NCBI RefSeq assembly: GCF_900091495.1
Contig: NZ_LT607413.1
Coordinates: forward strand, 5,285,001 to 5,349,000
DNA: 64,000 bases
Reading direction: 5' to 3'
Source of the DNA: Micromonospora echinospora
GTDB taxonomy: Bacteria > Actinomycetota > Actinomycetes > Mycobacteriales > Micromonosporaceae
The notes under the pieces are model-generated. The model had not been told where the DNA came from, did not search any database, and saw nothing but the letters and a program-made list of their open reading frames with translations. Positions 1 to 8,755 of the stretch are shown here, in pieces; within the stretch, counting starts at the first letter, position 1, and the number at the start of each line of letters is the position of its first letter. The position numbers were made by a program, and so were the translations under genes.

Positions 1-27
1 CGGGGGCCGCCGGGCTCGTTGCGACGA

Positions 28-79
28 CCGGAGTCGGACCGGCGGCCGGAGTCGGACCGGCGGCCGGAGTCGGACCGGC
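28..79. repeat. 18-bp tandem repeat, about three copies
   Basis: The unit CCGGAGTCGGACCGGCGG occurs at 28-45 and 46-63, with a third, slightly truncated copy from 64. It lies upstream of the first gene with no clear coding role. The 178 bases before the first gene hold nothing else I can identify. Confidence 0.8.
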
Positions 80-178
80 CGGGCTGGCCGAAGACGGTGT
101 TCTGGCTGCTCATCATGGCGATCCTGCCCGCGAAAAGCTTCGGTCGGCAACGAAACGTCGGGTGGTTACGGTCCCACC

Positions 179-853
179 ATGACCAACGCCACCTGCGGGA
201 ACGCGATCCCCGACCCCGTCTCCGACCGGCCGGACGGGCAGCTGACCATCCAGCCCCGGATCCTGTACTTCGGCACTCCGGTGGTGCTGTTGAGCACCGA
301 GAACGAGGACGGTTCCGCCAACCTCGCCCCCATCTCCTCGGCGTGGGCGCTCGGGTGGGTGGTCGTCCTCGGGCTCGGGGTGGAGGGGCAGACGGTGCGG
401 AACCTCCGGGACCGACCCGATGTGGTGATCAACCTACCGGCGTCGCACCAGTGGGCCGCCGTCGAGCGCCTGGCCCCGTTGACCGGACGCGACCCGGTGC
501 CCGAGTCCAAGCGGGCCGCGTTCCGGTACGAGCCGGCGAAGTTCGCGACGGCGGGACTCCGGCCGGAGCCGTCCCAGGTGGTCCGGCCACCACGGGTGGC
601 CGACTGCCCGATCCAGTTGGAGGCACGGGCCACCCGCATTCACCCGGCCGCGACCGGCGGCTTCGTGATCGTCGAGGCCGAGGTCTGCCGGGTGCACGCG
701 GACCGGCGGATCGTGGTGCCCGGCACCCAGCACATCGATCCGGCTGCCTGGAGTCCCTTGATCTACAACTTCCGACATTACTTCGGGTTGGGGGCGGAAC
801 TGGGACAGAGCTTCCGGTCCGAGACCGGTGGCCGGGGCGCTGACCGGGAGTAA
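179..853 (+). CDS. Flavin reductase-like protein (FMN-binding split barrel)
   Basis: A 224-residue cytoplasmic protein of the flavin reductase-like / DIM6-NTAB type. Such proteins bind FMN in a split beta-barrel and either reduce flavin or act as small flavoenzymes. The N-terminal half shows the family pattern: a strand that reads out substrate or flavin contacts (TENEDGSANLAPISSAWAL), a hydrophobic strand, then TVRNLRDRPDVVINLP, which matches the 'NL...VVNLP' strand. There is no signal peptide or membrane segment. The ATG at 179 follows a weak ribosome binding site (GGTGGTTACGG). The gene stands alone, and its TAA overlaps the region upstream of the protease gene. The family is reasonably clear; the substrate is unknown. 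Confidence 0.65.
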   Translation: MTNATCGNAIPDPVSDRPDGQLTIQPRILYFGTPVVLLSTENEDGSANLAPISSAWALGWVVVLGLGVEGQTVRNLRDRPDVVINLPASHQWAAVERLAPLTGRDPVPESKRAAFRYEPAKFATAGLRPEPSQVVRPPRVADCPIQLEARATRIHPAATGGFVIVEAEVCRVHADRRIVVPGTQHIDPAAWSPLIYNFRHYFGLGAELGQSFRSETGGRGADRE

Positions 854-987
854 TGCGCCCAATCGGTCAGTCGGATACCCGCCAGTTAATAGAAGTGTAT
901 CTACATCCGAATGTCTGCCGTCTAACATCTCCTCACCTGATCGATCTCTGTCGATCAAGCCTCACGGTGATGGAAGGACATGCCCAG

Positions 988-3216
988 ATGGCTCTCAAGC
1001 CCTCCGCCAGGCAACGCTGGCGTCTCGGCGTCGTGACCACAGCGGTGTCCGCCGCGGTGGCCTTCGCCGCCCCGGCAACCGCGGCACCCGCCGAAGGTGC
1101 CATCCTCCAGGCCGGCGGCGACACCGCCGTCGCCGACTCGTACGTCGTGGTGCTCAAGGAGACATCCGTCGCCCGCACCGGGGTCGACGCCTCCGCCCGG
1201 AGTCTCGCCCGGGAGTACGGCGGCGCGGTCGCCCGCACCTACCAGCACGCGCTCCGCGGCTTCGAGGTCCGGCTCTCCGCGACGGCGGCCCGCCGGCTCG
1301 CCGCCCACCCCTCGGTGCAGTACGTCCAGCAGAACCACCGGGTCAGCATCGCGGCCACCCAGTCGCCCACCCCCTCCTGGGGCCTGGACCGTGTCGACCA
1401 GCGCAACCTGCCGCTGAACAACTCGTACACCTACCCGAACAACGGCTCGGGCGTGCGGGCGTACGTCATCGACACCGGCATCCGGTTCAGCCACGGCGAC
1501 TTCGGCACCCGCGCGGTGAGCGGCTTCGACGCCATCGACGGCGGCTCGGCCGACGACTGCAACGGGCACGGCACGCACGTCGCCGGGACCGTCGGCGGCA
1601 CGGCGTACGGGGTGGCCAAGGGCGTCACGCTGGTCGGCGTCCGGGTGCTGGACTGCGGTGGCAGCGGCACCTACGCCCAGGTCATCGCGGGCATCGACTG
1701 GGTGACCGGCGACCACGACCCGGGTGAGCGCGCGGTGGCCAACATGAGCCTCGGCGGTGGCTTCGACCAGGCCACCAACGACGCGGTCACCGCCTCGATC
1801 GCCGACGGCGTCAGCTACGCCCTCGCGGCGGGCAACGAGTACAGCGCCAACGCCTGCAACGTCTCGCCGGCCAGCACCCCGAACGCCATCACCGTCGGAG
1901 CGACCGAGTCCACCGACGCCCGGGCCGGCTACTCCAACATCGGCACCTGCCTGGACATCTTCGCCCCGGGCAGCGCGATCACCTCGGCCTGGCACACCGG
2001 CGACACCGCCACCAACACCATCAGCGGCACGTCGATGGCGAGCCCGCACGTGGCCGGCGCGGCCGCCCTGGTGCTCGCGGCGAACCCGTCGTACACGCCC
2101 CAGCAGGTGCGCGACAAGCTGGTCAACGACGCCACCGCCAACGTGGTGACCAACCCCGGCGCCGGCTCGCCGAACAAGCTGCTCTACACCGGCAACGTCG
2201 TCCCGCCGACCCAGGACTTCAGCGTCGCGGTGACCCCGGCCGCCGGCTCGGTCAACCCGGGTGGCTCGCTGACCGCCACGGTGTCCACCACGACCACCGT
2301 CGGCAGCCCGCAGACGGTCAGCCTCACCGCCAGCGGCCTCCCGGCCGGCGCGACCGCCACCTTCAGCCCGGCGTCGATCAGCACCGGCGCCTCGGCCGCC
2401 CTGACCATCGCCACCACCGGCAGCGCCGCGCCGGGCACCTACCAGGTGACCATCACCGCCACCGGGCCGGTGACCACCCAGAGCACGTCGTACGCGCTGA
2501 CCGTCAACGGCCCGCCGGGCTGCGCGCAGACCAACAACACCGACGCCACGATCGCCGACAACAGCACCGTGGAGAGCACGGTCACCATCTCGGGCTGCGC
2601 CGGCACCGCCTCGGCGTCCAGCACGGTGCAGGTGGCGATCGTGCACACCTACATCGGTGACCTCGTGGTGAGCCTGGTCGCTCCGGACGGCAGCGCGTAC
2701 GTGCTGCACAACCGTACGGGCGGCTCGGCCGACAACATCAACCAGACCTACTCCGTCAACCTGTCGTCGGAGACGTCCAACGGCACCTGGCGGCTGCGGG
2801 TGCAGGACGCGGCGAGCGGTGACGTGGGCCACCTCGACACCTGGACGCTCAACCTGGGCGCCCCGGTCGTCCCGAGCTGCGGCGGCACCAACGGCACCGA
2901 CGTGACCATCGCCGACAACACCACGGTCACCAGCACCATCGCGGTCGCCGGCTGCTCCGGCAACGCGTCGTCCACCAGCAGCGTGCAGGTGGCGATCGTG
3001 CACACCTACATCGGTGACCTCGTGGTGAGCCTGGTCGCTCCGGACGGCAGCGTGTACGTGCTGCACAACCGTACGGGCGGCTCGGCCGACAACATCAACC
3101 AGACCTATTCCGTCAACCTGTCGTCGGAGGCCCGCAACGGCACCTGGACCCTACGGGTGCAGGATGCCGCCTCCGGTGACGTCGGCTACCTCAACAGCTG
3201 GACGCTGGGCCTGTAA
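988..3216 (+). CDS. Secreted S8 (subtilisin/proteinase K-like) protease with two P domains
   Basis: A 742-residue exported serine protease. From the ATG at 988 (GAAGGA 9 bases upstream) it has a signal peptide ending near ATAAPA, an I9-type inhibitor propeptide (SYVVVLKET onward, residues about 50-118), and an S8 catalytic domain with Asp162 (YVIDTGI), His194 (NGHGTHVAG) and Ser349 (GTSMASPHVAG). A beta-sandwich linker follows (about 410-510), then two P/Homo-B domains in tandem, which in this family stabilise the catalytic domain or bind substrate. The longer frame back to 853 lacks a signal peptide and a good ribosome binding site. The AT-rich stretch 885-930 probably holds the promoter. 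A role in extracellular protein degradation is inferred from the architecture. Confidence 0.93.
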   Translation: MALKPSARQRWRLGVVTTAVSAAVAFAAPATAAPAEGAILQAGGDTAVADSYVVVLKETSVARTGVDASARSLAREYGGAVARTYQHALRGFEVRLSATAARRLAAHPSVQYVQQNHRVSIAATQSPTPSWGLDRVDQRNLPLNNSYTYPNNGSGVRAYVIDTGIRFSHGDFGTRAVSGFDAIDGGSADDCNGHGTHVAGTVGGTAYGVAKGVTLVGVRVLDCGGSGTYAQVIAGIDWVTGDHDPGERAVANMSLGGGFDQATNDAVTASIADGVSYALAAGNEYSANACNVSPASTPNAITVGATESTDARAGYSNIGTCLDIFAPGSAITSAWHTGDTATNTISGTSMASPHVAGAAALVLAANPSYTPQQVRDKLVNDATANVVTNPGAGSPNKLLYTGNVVPPTQDFSVAVTPAAGSVNPGGSLTATVSTTTTVGSPQTVSLTASGLPAGATATFSPASISTGASAALTIATTGSAAPGTYQVTITATGPVTTQSTSYALTVNGPPGCAQTNNTDATIADNSTVESTVTISGCAGTASASSTVQVAIVHTYIGDLVVSLVAPDGSAYVLHNRTGGSADNINQTYSVNLSSETSNGTWRLRVQDAASGDVGHLDTWTLNLGAPVVPSCGGTNGTDVTIADNTTVTSTIAVAGCSGNASSTSSVQVAIVHTYIGDLVVSLVAPDGSVYVLHNRTGGSADNINQTYSVNLSSEARNGTWTLRVQDAASGDVGYLNSWTLGL

Positions 3217-3238
3217 CCCTCCTCGGCGCCGGTGACCC

Positions 3239-3293
3239 GTCCCCGGTCGGCCAGACCCCTCCGCCCGACGCGGAGGGCCGGCTGGCCGGGGAC
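3239..3293. terminator. Large stem-loop between convergent genes
   Basis: GTCCCCGG at 3239-3246 pairs with CCGGGGAC at 3286-3293 (4-base bulge), and the inner arm CCCTCCGC (3257-3264) pairs perfectly with GCGGAGGG (3270-3277) around a 5-base loop. It sits between the protease gene and the convergent pepE gene. No T-tract is present, which is usual for high-GC actinobacteria. Confidence 0.6.
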
Positions 3294-3304
3294 TCGCCGC
3301 TGGG

Positions 3305-4051
3305 TCACCTTTCCGAGCCGACCTCGAAGGACCCCACCCGCTCGACGAGCCAGGTCACGTCGGCGCCGCTGGCGACCTCGACCGGCTCGGCCCCCCGGCG
3401 GAATATCCGCCCGCCCGTGGCCACGCCGTCGAGCCGCATCACGCCGTCGGCCACCCGCAGCCAGGTGCCCTCGCGCATGGCGAGCACCGGGACGTCGTTC
3501 TCCTCCAGGAACTGGACGAGTCGCTCCTCGCGGGTCTCGCCCTGGTGCGTCGAGGTCGGGTCCGGGTCCAGGTAGTGCGGATTGATCTGGAAGGGCACGA
3601 GGCCGAAGGTCTCGAAGGACGGCGGCGCGACGATGGGCATGTCGTTCGTCGTCCGCAGGCTCGGCGTCGCGACGTTGGTGCCGGCGCTCGACCCGAGGTA
3701 CGGCATCCCCTCGGCCACCCGGGCGCGCACGACGCCGATCAGGTCGAGTTCGTGGATCGCCTTGACGAGACGGAAGGTGTTGCCGCCGCCGACGAAGACC
3801 GCCTCGGCGTCGGCGACCAGGTCGCGCGGCGTGCCCTCGTGCGCGCCTCGGACGGTGATGCCGAGTGGCTCCATGGCCCGGCGGACCGTGTCGGTGTAAG
3901 CGTCGTGGTCGGCCAGCGCGAAGGGGACGAACACGAGGGAGCGCCGGCCGTCGAGTGCCTGGAGGATCACGTCGTGCGCGTGCTCCAGGTAGGCCCGCCC
4001 CGGGGCTGCCGAGTTGGACAGGAGCAGGAGGTTCGGATGGCCCTGGGTCAT
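3305..4051 (-). CDS. pepE: Peptidase E (alpha-aspartyl dipeptidase, S51)
   Basis: A 248-residue cytoplasmic protein with the class I glutamine-amidotransferase-like fold of peptidase E, which in known members cleaves Asp-X dipeptides. FVGGGNTFRL and the nucleophile elbow LGSSAGTN (Ser about residue 122) are intact, as is the segment with the catalytic His (INPHYLDPDPTSTHQGETR). Length matches the family (about 230-250). It lies 43 bases downstream of an iclR gene on the same strand and is probably cotranscribed with it. Both diverge from a dipeptide-type ABC operon that also carries an M20 hydrolase. This context suggests that PepE processes imported acidic peptides, which is an inference. 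Confidence 0.88.
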   Translation of the reverse strand: MTQGHPNLLLLSNSAAPGRAYLEHAHDVILQALDGRRSLVFVPFALADHDAYTDTVRRAMEPLGITVRGAHEGTPRDLVADAEAVFVGGGNTFRLVKAIHELDLIGVVRARVAEGMPYLGSSAGTNVATPSLRTTNDMPIVAPPSFETFGLVPFQINPHYLDPDPTSTHQGETREERLVQFLEENDVPVLAMREGTWLRVADGVMRLDGVATGGRIFRRGAEPVEVASGADVTWLVERVGSFEVGSER

Positions 4052-4094
4052 GGTGTCTCCTCGGTGCGGCCGGTTCGGCTCGTCGGTGCGGCGG

Positions 4095-4922
4095 TCAGTG
4101 GGCTCGGGTCACCCTGGTCTGCCGGGCTACGGCGGCCGAGTTCGCCCGGTTGTCGAGCAGGGCGGAGAGCTGCTCCGCCGCGGCCTGGAGCGCGGGCAGG
4201 TGGTCCCGGACGTCGTCCGGGCGCGCCGGGTACTTGCTCTCGCCCAGGCTGAGCGAGCCGACCGGCCGCCCCCGGAGGATGATCGGGACGGCGAGCGCCC
4301 GGGTGGCGTAGTCGTACTCGCCCTCCGAGTAGGCGTAGCCCTGCGCGACGGTCTCGACGAAGAGCCGTTCGAGTTCCTGCTCGTCGACCTTCGTCAGCCC
4401 GGTGAAGGTGGCGAAGACCCGGCCGGAGATCAGGGCGCGGCGCTCGTTGCTGTCGAGGAAGGCGAAGTAGCCGCGGGAGGTGGCTCCCGCGTTGGCCGGG
4501 TACAGCTCGCCGACGAGCGGATGACTCCGCAGCGGTCCGCCGCCGTCGACGGCGGCGACGCAGCGGACATGGAGCCCGTCCGGGACGGCGAAGATCGCGG
4601 TGCGGTCGGTCTGGAAGGCGAGTGGCTCGAGCACCCGCTGCGCCAGGGCGGCCAGCCCTCCCGCGCGTTCCCAGACGGCGGCCATCCGCCACATGGTCGG
4701 GCCGAGACTGTAGCGCCGGGTGACCGGGTCGGCGCTGAGGAAGCCGCGTGCGGCGAGCGCGGCGAGGATCCGCTGCGCGGTCGACTTGTCGATGGCGAAT
4801 GCCTCGGCGAGCTCCATGACGCCCCAGTCGCGACGTCGTTCGGTGAACGACAGGAGGACCTCCAGGGCGCGGTCCACGGTCTGGAGCGGCGAGCGGGGGC
4901 GGGCGACGCCGTTGTCTGGCAT
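4095..4922 (-). CDS. IclR-family transcriptional regulator, likely controlling the peptide operon
   Basis: A 275-residue regulator. The N-terminal winged helix-turn-helix (about residues 11-75; ELAEAFAIDKSTAQRILAAL is the recognition region) is followed by the IclR effector-binding domain with its RYSLGPTMWRMA linker and a long GAF-like region. It is transcribed divergently from the ABC transporter operon that starts at 5089 and is followed by pepE, so it most likely senses a peptide or a breakdown product and controls both sides. The 166-base divergent region contains a short dyad at 4986-5000. Family assignment is firm; the effector is unknown. Confidence 0.9.
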   Translation of the reverse strand: MPDNGVARPRSPLQTVDRALEVLLSFTERRRDWGVMELAEAFAIDKSTAQRILAALAARGFLSADPVTRRYSLGPTMWRMAAVWERAGGLAALAQRVLEPLAFQTDRTAIFAVPDGLHVRCVAAVDGGGPLRSHPLVGELYPANAGATSRGYFAFLDSNERRALISGRVFATFTGLTKVDEQELERLFVETVAQGYAYSEGEYDYATRALAVPIILRGRPVGSLSLGESKYPARPDDVRDHLPALQAAAEQLSALLDNRANSAAVARQTRVTRAH

Positions 4923-4985
4923 GGGTCCTCCGGGCTGGGCGGGACGTGTCAGAACCTACCGCACCCTGATCCAGTTCGGGATGCC

Positions 4986-5000
4986 CTCTCAGATAGAGAG
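4986..5000. promoter_or_regulatory. Short dyad in the iclR/ABC divergent promoter region
   Basis: CTCTC at 4986-4990 and GAGAG at 4996-5000 flank AGATA. It is AT-rich for this genome and lies between the divergent starts at 4922 and 5089. It is a candidate IclR operator, but the arms are short and there is no second copy for comparison. Confidence 0.3.
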
Positions 5001-5088
5001 AAAGTATTGCACGGGGGTGCCGTGCGGGCGAACCCTTGGTGGCGCAAAGCCCAGGTCAGGCCCAACAACGCGCAGATTGGAGGTGGCC

Positions 5089-6096
5089 GTGAACCACGTG
5101 GTGCGACGGGTGCTCGCGATGATCCCGGCACTGTTCGGTGTCGTGCTCTGCATCTTCCTGCTCACCCGCGTCCTGCCCGGTGACCCGGCCCGGACGCTCG
5201 CGGGGGAGCAGGCCGACCCGGCGACCGTCGAGAAGATCCGCGTCGAGATGGGCCTCGACCAGCCGCTGGCCGCGCAGTTCGTCTCCTACGTGCGCGACCT
5301 CTTCGCGGGGGACCTCGGGTTCGCGTGGCACACCGGGCAGCCCGTCCTCACCGACTTCGCCTCCCGGCTGCCGGCGACGGTGGAACTCGCCGTCGTGGCG
5401 ATCCTCATCTCGCTGCTCGTCGGGGTGCCGATCGGGGTCGTCAGCGCGACGCGGCGCGACCGACCCATCGACCACGCCAGCCGCATCTTCTCGCTGGTCG
5501 GGGCGTCGATGCCGCTTTTCTGGCTCGCCCTCCTCGTGATCTTCGTCTTCTACAACAAGCTCGGCTGGGAGCCGGCCCCGCTGGGCCGCATCGCCCAGGA
5601 CGTGAACCCCCCGACCTCGATCACCGGGCTCTACGTGTTCGACTCGCTCCTGACCGGTGACGTCGTCGCGCTGAAGTCGTCGCTGGCCCACATCATCTGG
5701 CCGGCCATGTGCCTCGCCACCGGGAGCACGGCGATCATCGCCCGGATGACCCGGTCCGAGATGCTCGAGGTGATCAACCAGGACTACGTACGCACCGCCC
5801 GGTCCAAGGGCCTGCCGCCGGCCAAGGTCATCCTCAAGCACGCGCTGAAGAACGGCGCTCCGGTCATCGTGACCGTCGTCGGCCTCCAGTTCGGCCAGCT
5901 CCTCGGCGGCGCGGTCATCACCGAGACGGTCTTCAGCTGGCCGGGCATCGGCCAGTACGTCGTCCAGTCCGTGCTCGCCACCGACTACGCGCCGGTCCAG
6001 GCCTTCACCCTGATCGCCGCGGTCGTCTACCTGACGGTCAACCTCTGCGTCGACCTGATCAACGCCCGCCTGGACCCGAGGATCGAGAATGCCTGA
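5089..6096 (+). CDS. dppB: Peptide ABC transporter permease, DppB type
   Basis: A 335-residue inner-membrane permease of the dipeptide/oligopeptide importer family. The GTG at 5089 is preceded by GGAGGT at 5079-5084 and places the first transmembrane helix (VLAMIPALFGVVLCIFLL) at the N-terminus, as usual. RVLPGDPARTLAG and the EAA-loop region EVINQDYVRTARSKGLPPAK are typical of DppB. The reading frame is open further upstream, but that part overlaps the divergent regulatory region. It is the first gene of a seven-gene operon and overlaps the next permease gene by 8 bases. Confidence 0.92.
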   Translation: MNHVVRRVLAMIPALFGVVLCIFLLTRVLPGDPARTLAGEQADPATVEKIRVEMGLDQPLAAQFVSYVRDLFAGDLGFAWHTGQPVLTDFASRLPATVELAVVAILISLLVGVPIGVVSATRRDRPIDHASRIFSLVGASMPLFWLALLVIFVFYNKLGWEPAPLGRIAQDVNPPTSITGLYVFDSLLTGDVVALKSSLAHIIWPAMCLATGSTAIIARMTRSEMLEVINQDYVRTARSKGLPPAKVILKHALKNGAPVIVTVVGLQFGQLLGGAVITETVFSWPGIGQYVVQSVLATDYAPVQAFTLIAAVVYLTVNLCVDLINARLDPRIENA

Positions 6097-6997
6097 CACC
6101 ACCGTGACCGCGACCGCGGGGGGCCACCGGGTCGCGTCGGCCGACCGGGCAGGATCGCGACCCACGACCGCCTGGCGCCTCCTGGCCCGCAACCGTCTGG
6201 CGATGGTCGGCCTCGTCTTCATCGCGATCTGGACCATCGGGGCTCTCGTGTCGGGCCTGCTGCCGTACTCGCCCACCGAGACCGGAGCGGGCGGGCTCCT
6301 CGAACCGCCCTCCAGCGCGCACCCCTTCGGCACGGACAACTTCGGCCGCGACATCCTCGCCCGGGTACTCGCCGGCGGGCGGATCTCGCTCTGGACCGGA
6401 CTCATCGCCGTCGGGATCTCGCTCCTGATCGGTGTCCCGATCGGTGCCATCTCCGGCTTCGTCGGCGGCGCGGTGAGCGCGGTGCTCATGCGGGTGATGG
6501 ACGTGCTCCTCGCCTTCCCGTCGCTCGTGCTGGCCATGGCGATCGCCGCAGCCCTCGGGCCCGGCCTGGCCAGCGCGATGGTCGCCGTGGGCGTCGTCGG
6601 CATCCCCGAGTTCGCCCGCATCGTCTACAGCCAGACCCGTTCGCTGCGGGAGCGTGACTTCGTCGAGGCGGGACGTGCCATCGGGCTACGGGATCGGACG
6701 ATCCTCATCCGCCACATCGTCCCGAACACCGTCGCCCCGATCCTCGTCCGGTCGACCCTCGGCATGGGCTACGCGATCCTCACGGCCGCCTCGCTCAGCT
6801 TCATCGGCCTCGGCGCGCAGCCGCCGACGGCGGAGTGGGGCGTGATGATCTCGGACGGCCGTGGCTACATCATCAGCGGCGAGTGGTGGATGACCTTCTT
6901 TCCCGGCATCGCCATCGCCACCTCGATTCTCGGCTTCAACCTGATCGGCGACGGCCTTCGCGACGTCCTCGACCCGCGCCTGCGGACGAGCCGATGA
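6089..6997 (+). CDS. dppC: Peptide ABC transporter permease, DppC type
   Basis: A 302-residue membrane protein, partner of the preceding permease. It has the DppC layout: a cytoplasmic N-terminal tail, a first helix (MVGLVFIAIWTIGALVSGLL), the HPFGTDNFGRDILARVL signature typical of this subfamily, and an EAA loop around FVEAGRAIGLRDRTILIRH. The start overlaps the end of dppB by 8 bases, so translation is probably coupled. The two permeases should form the channel for the substrate delivered by the lipoprotein encoded next. Confidence 0.93.
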   Translation: MPDTTVTATAGGHRVASADRAGSRPTTAWRLLARNRLAMVGLVFIAIWTIGALVSGLLPYSPTETGAGGLLEPPSSAHPFGTDNFGRDILARVLAGGRISLWTGLIAVGISLLIGVPIGAISGFVGGAVSAVLMRVMDVLLAFPSLVLAMAIAAALGPGLASAMVAVGVVGIPEFARIVYSQTRSLRERDFVEAGRAIGLRDRTILIRHIVPNTVAPILVRSTLGMGYAILTAASLSFIGLGAQPPTAEWGVMISDGRGYIISGEWWMTFFPGIAIATSILGFNLIGDGLRDVLDPRLRTSR

Positions 6998-7071
6998 CCC
7001 GGTGCGGACCTGCCACGGACGCCAGCCCATCCGCCCATCCATCCCCCCACCCTGACCCGAAGGAGAACAGC

Positions 7072-8649
7072 GTGAAGCGCAGCGCCACCCTGGCCGCCGC
7101 GGTCGCCGCCACCTTCCTCGCCGCCGCCTGTGGAGCCAACGCCAACCAGGGCGGCTCCTCGCAGGCCGACGGGGCCGGCAAGGACACCCTCGTCGTCGCC
7201 TATTCCGAGGGCGGCAAGACCCTCAACCCCGCCGAGGCGAACGACGTCACCTCCGACACGTTCGTCGTCGCGGCCTACGACCAGCTGGTCACGTACGACC
7301 GCACGACGGTCGACGGCAAGCCGACCGCCAAGACGGACACGATCGTGCCGATGCTGGCGGAGAAGTGGGAGGTGAGCCCCGACTCGAAGAGCTACACGTT
7401 CACGATGCGGCAGGGCGTGACGTTCGAGGACGGCTCGCCCCTGGACTCCGACGACGTCGTGAAGACGTTCGACTTCATCAAGAAGTCGAGCTCGGCGAGC
7501 TTCCTCTACGGCATGGCCGGCATCGGCACCGTGACCGCGGTCGACCCGCAGACCGTGAAGATCGACCTCACCGCGCCGAACCACCTCTTCCTGCAGATCC
7601 TGCCGATGTACTCGTTCTCGATCATCAACATCGACAAGGTCAACGCCGAGGGTGGCGCCAAGTGGCTCGACACGAACACCGCCGGTTCCGGCCCGTACCG
7701 GCTGAAGAAGTGGGACCCGGCGACCGAGGCCGTGCTCGAGCGTAAGGACACGTACTGGGGCGAGAAGCCCGCCCTGCGTACCGTCAACACGAAGTTCATC
7801 GGCGAGGCGAGCAACCGCGTCCAGCTGCTCAGCAAGGGCGAGGTCGACGTCGCGCTCGAGGTGCCGGCGAAGGATGTCGACGCCCTGTCGAAGCAGTCCG
7901 GCGTCACCATCGACTCCCGGGCCAGCAACAAGATCCTCTTCTTCGGGATGAACAACGCGATCAAGCCGTTCGACGACCCGAAGGTCCGGCAGGCCATCTC
8001 GTACGCGATTCCGTACGACAAGCTCCTCAACGACGTCATGAAGGGCCAGGCGTCGCCGATGCGCTCGTCGGTGGCCAGCTCGACCCCGGGCTTCAGCGAC
8101 GCCGGCAACGGCTACTCGTACGACCTCGACAAGGCCAAGGCGCTGCTCGCGGAGGCCGGTCACCCCAACGGCTTCAGCTTCGACTTCACCCTCGGCAGCG
8201 GCTTCCAGGACTGGTCGGACTCGGCCGTGCTCATCCAGGCCGAGCTGGCGAAGATCGGCGTGACGATGAACATCAAGAACATGGCGCGTCCGCAGTTCCT
8301 CGAGGCGCTCGCGACGAAGAAGGTGCAGAGCTACATCACCCGCTGGACGTCCTTCGTCAACGACCCGGGCTACCACCTTGGCCTGCTGCTGACCAGCGAC
8401 GGCACGAGCAACTACGCCAACTTCCACAACACCGAGGTCGACAACCTCTGGAAGCGGGCCGCGACCGAGCCGGACCAGAAGGTCCGCAACGACCTGTACG
8501 GCAAGGCGCAGGAGATCATCAACACCCAGGCGCCGTGGGCGTACCTCTACGAGTACAACATCGTCGTCGCGCAGCGCGAGGGCGTGCAGGGGTACACCTC
8601 GTACCCCGACGGGATCATCCGCTTCTTCCAGATGAGCAACAAGGGCTGA
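7072..8649 (+). CDS. dppA: Peptide ABC transporter substrate-binding lipoprotein (family 5)
   Basis: A 525-residue extracytoplasmic solute-binding protein of family 5 (DppA/OppA/NikA type). The GTG at 7072 follows AAGGAGAA, and the start gives a lipoprotein signal peptide with lipobox AAAC at the cysteine near residue 20. The body shows the family landmarks: TLNPAEANDVTSDTFV, the YTFTMRQGVTFEDGSPL strand, GSGPYRLKKWDP and the lobe II region. Family members bind di- or oligopeptides, nickel chelates or related compounds, so the ligand cannot be read from sequence. The neighbouring M20, PepE and AroM genes favour a peptide or N-acyl amino acid. Confidence 0.92.
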   Translation: MKRSATLAAAVAATFLAAACGANANQGGSSQADGAGKDTLVVAYSEGGKTLNPAEANDVTSDTFVVAAYDQLVTYDRTTVDGKPTAKTDTIVPMLAEKWEVSPDSKSYTFTMRQGVTFEDGSPLDSDDVVKTFDFIKKSSSASFLYGMAGIGTVTAVDPQTVKIDLTAPNHLFLQILPMYSFSIINIDKVNAEGGAKWLDTNTAGSGPYRLKKWDPATEAVLERKDTYWGEKPALRTVNTKFIGEASNRVQLLSKGEVDVALEVPAKDVDALSKQSGVTIDSRASNKILFFGMNNAIKPFDDPKVRQAISYAIPYDKLLNDVMKGQASPMRSSVASSTPGFSDAGNGYSYDLDKAKALLAEAGHPNGFSFDFTLGSGFQDWSDSAVLIQAELAKIGVTMNIKNMARPQFLEALATKKVQSYITRWTSFVNDPGYHLGLLLTSDGTSNYANFHNTEVDNLWKRAATEPDQKVRNDLYGKAQEIINTQAPWAYLYEYNIVVAQREGVQGYTSYPDGIIRFFQMSNKG

Positions 8650-8755
8650 CGCCGAGGCAGGCGTGCCGCCGGGCCGTCGTCCCGACGCGCCCGGCGGCCG
8701 CCGCCACCAGGCCACCGCGAACCCACCCCTCCCGCAACGACACCTGGAGCCCGAC

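Noticed and set aside
955..3066. A 703-codon minus-strand frame opposite the protease
   Set aside because: The plus frame has a complete catalytic triad and domain order; the opposite frame is Val/Gly/Arg-rich without domains.
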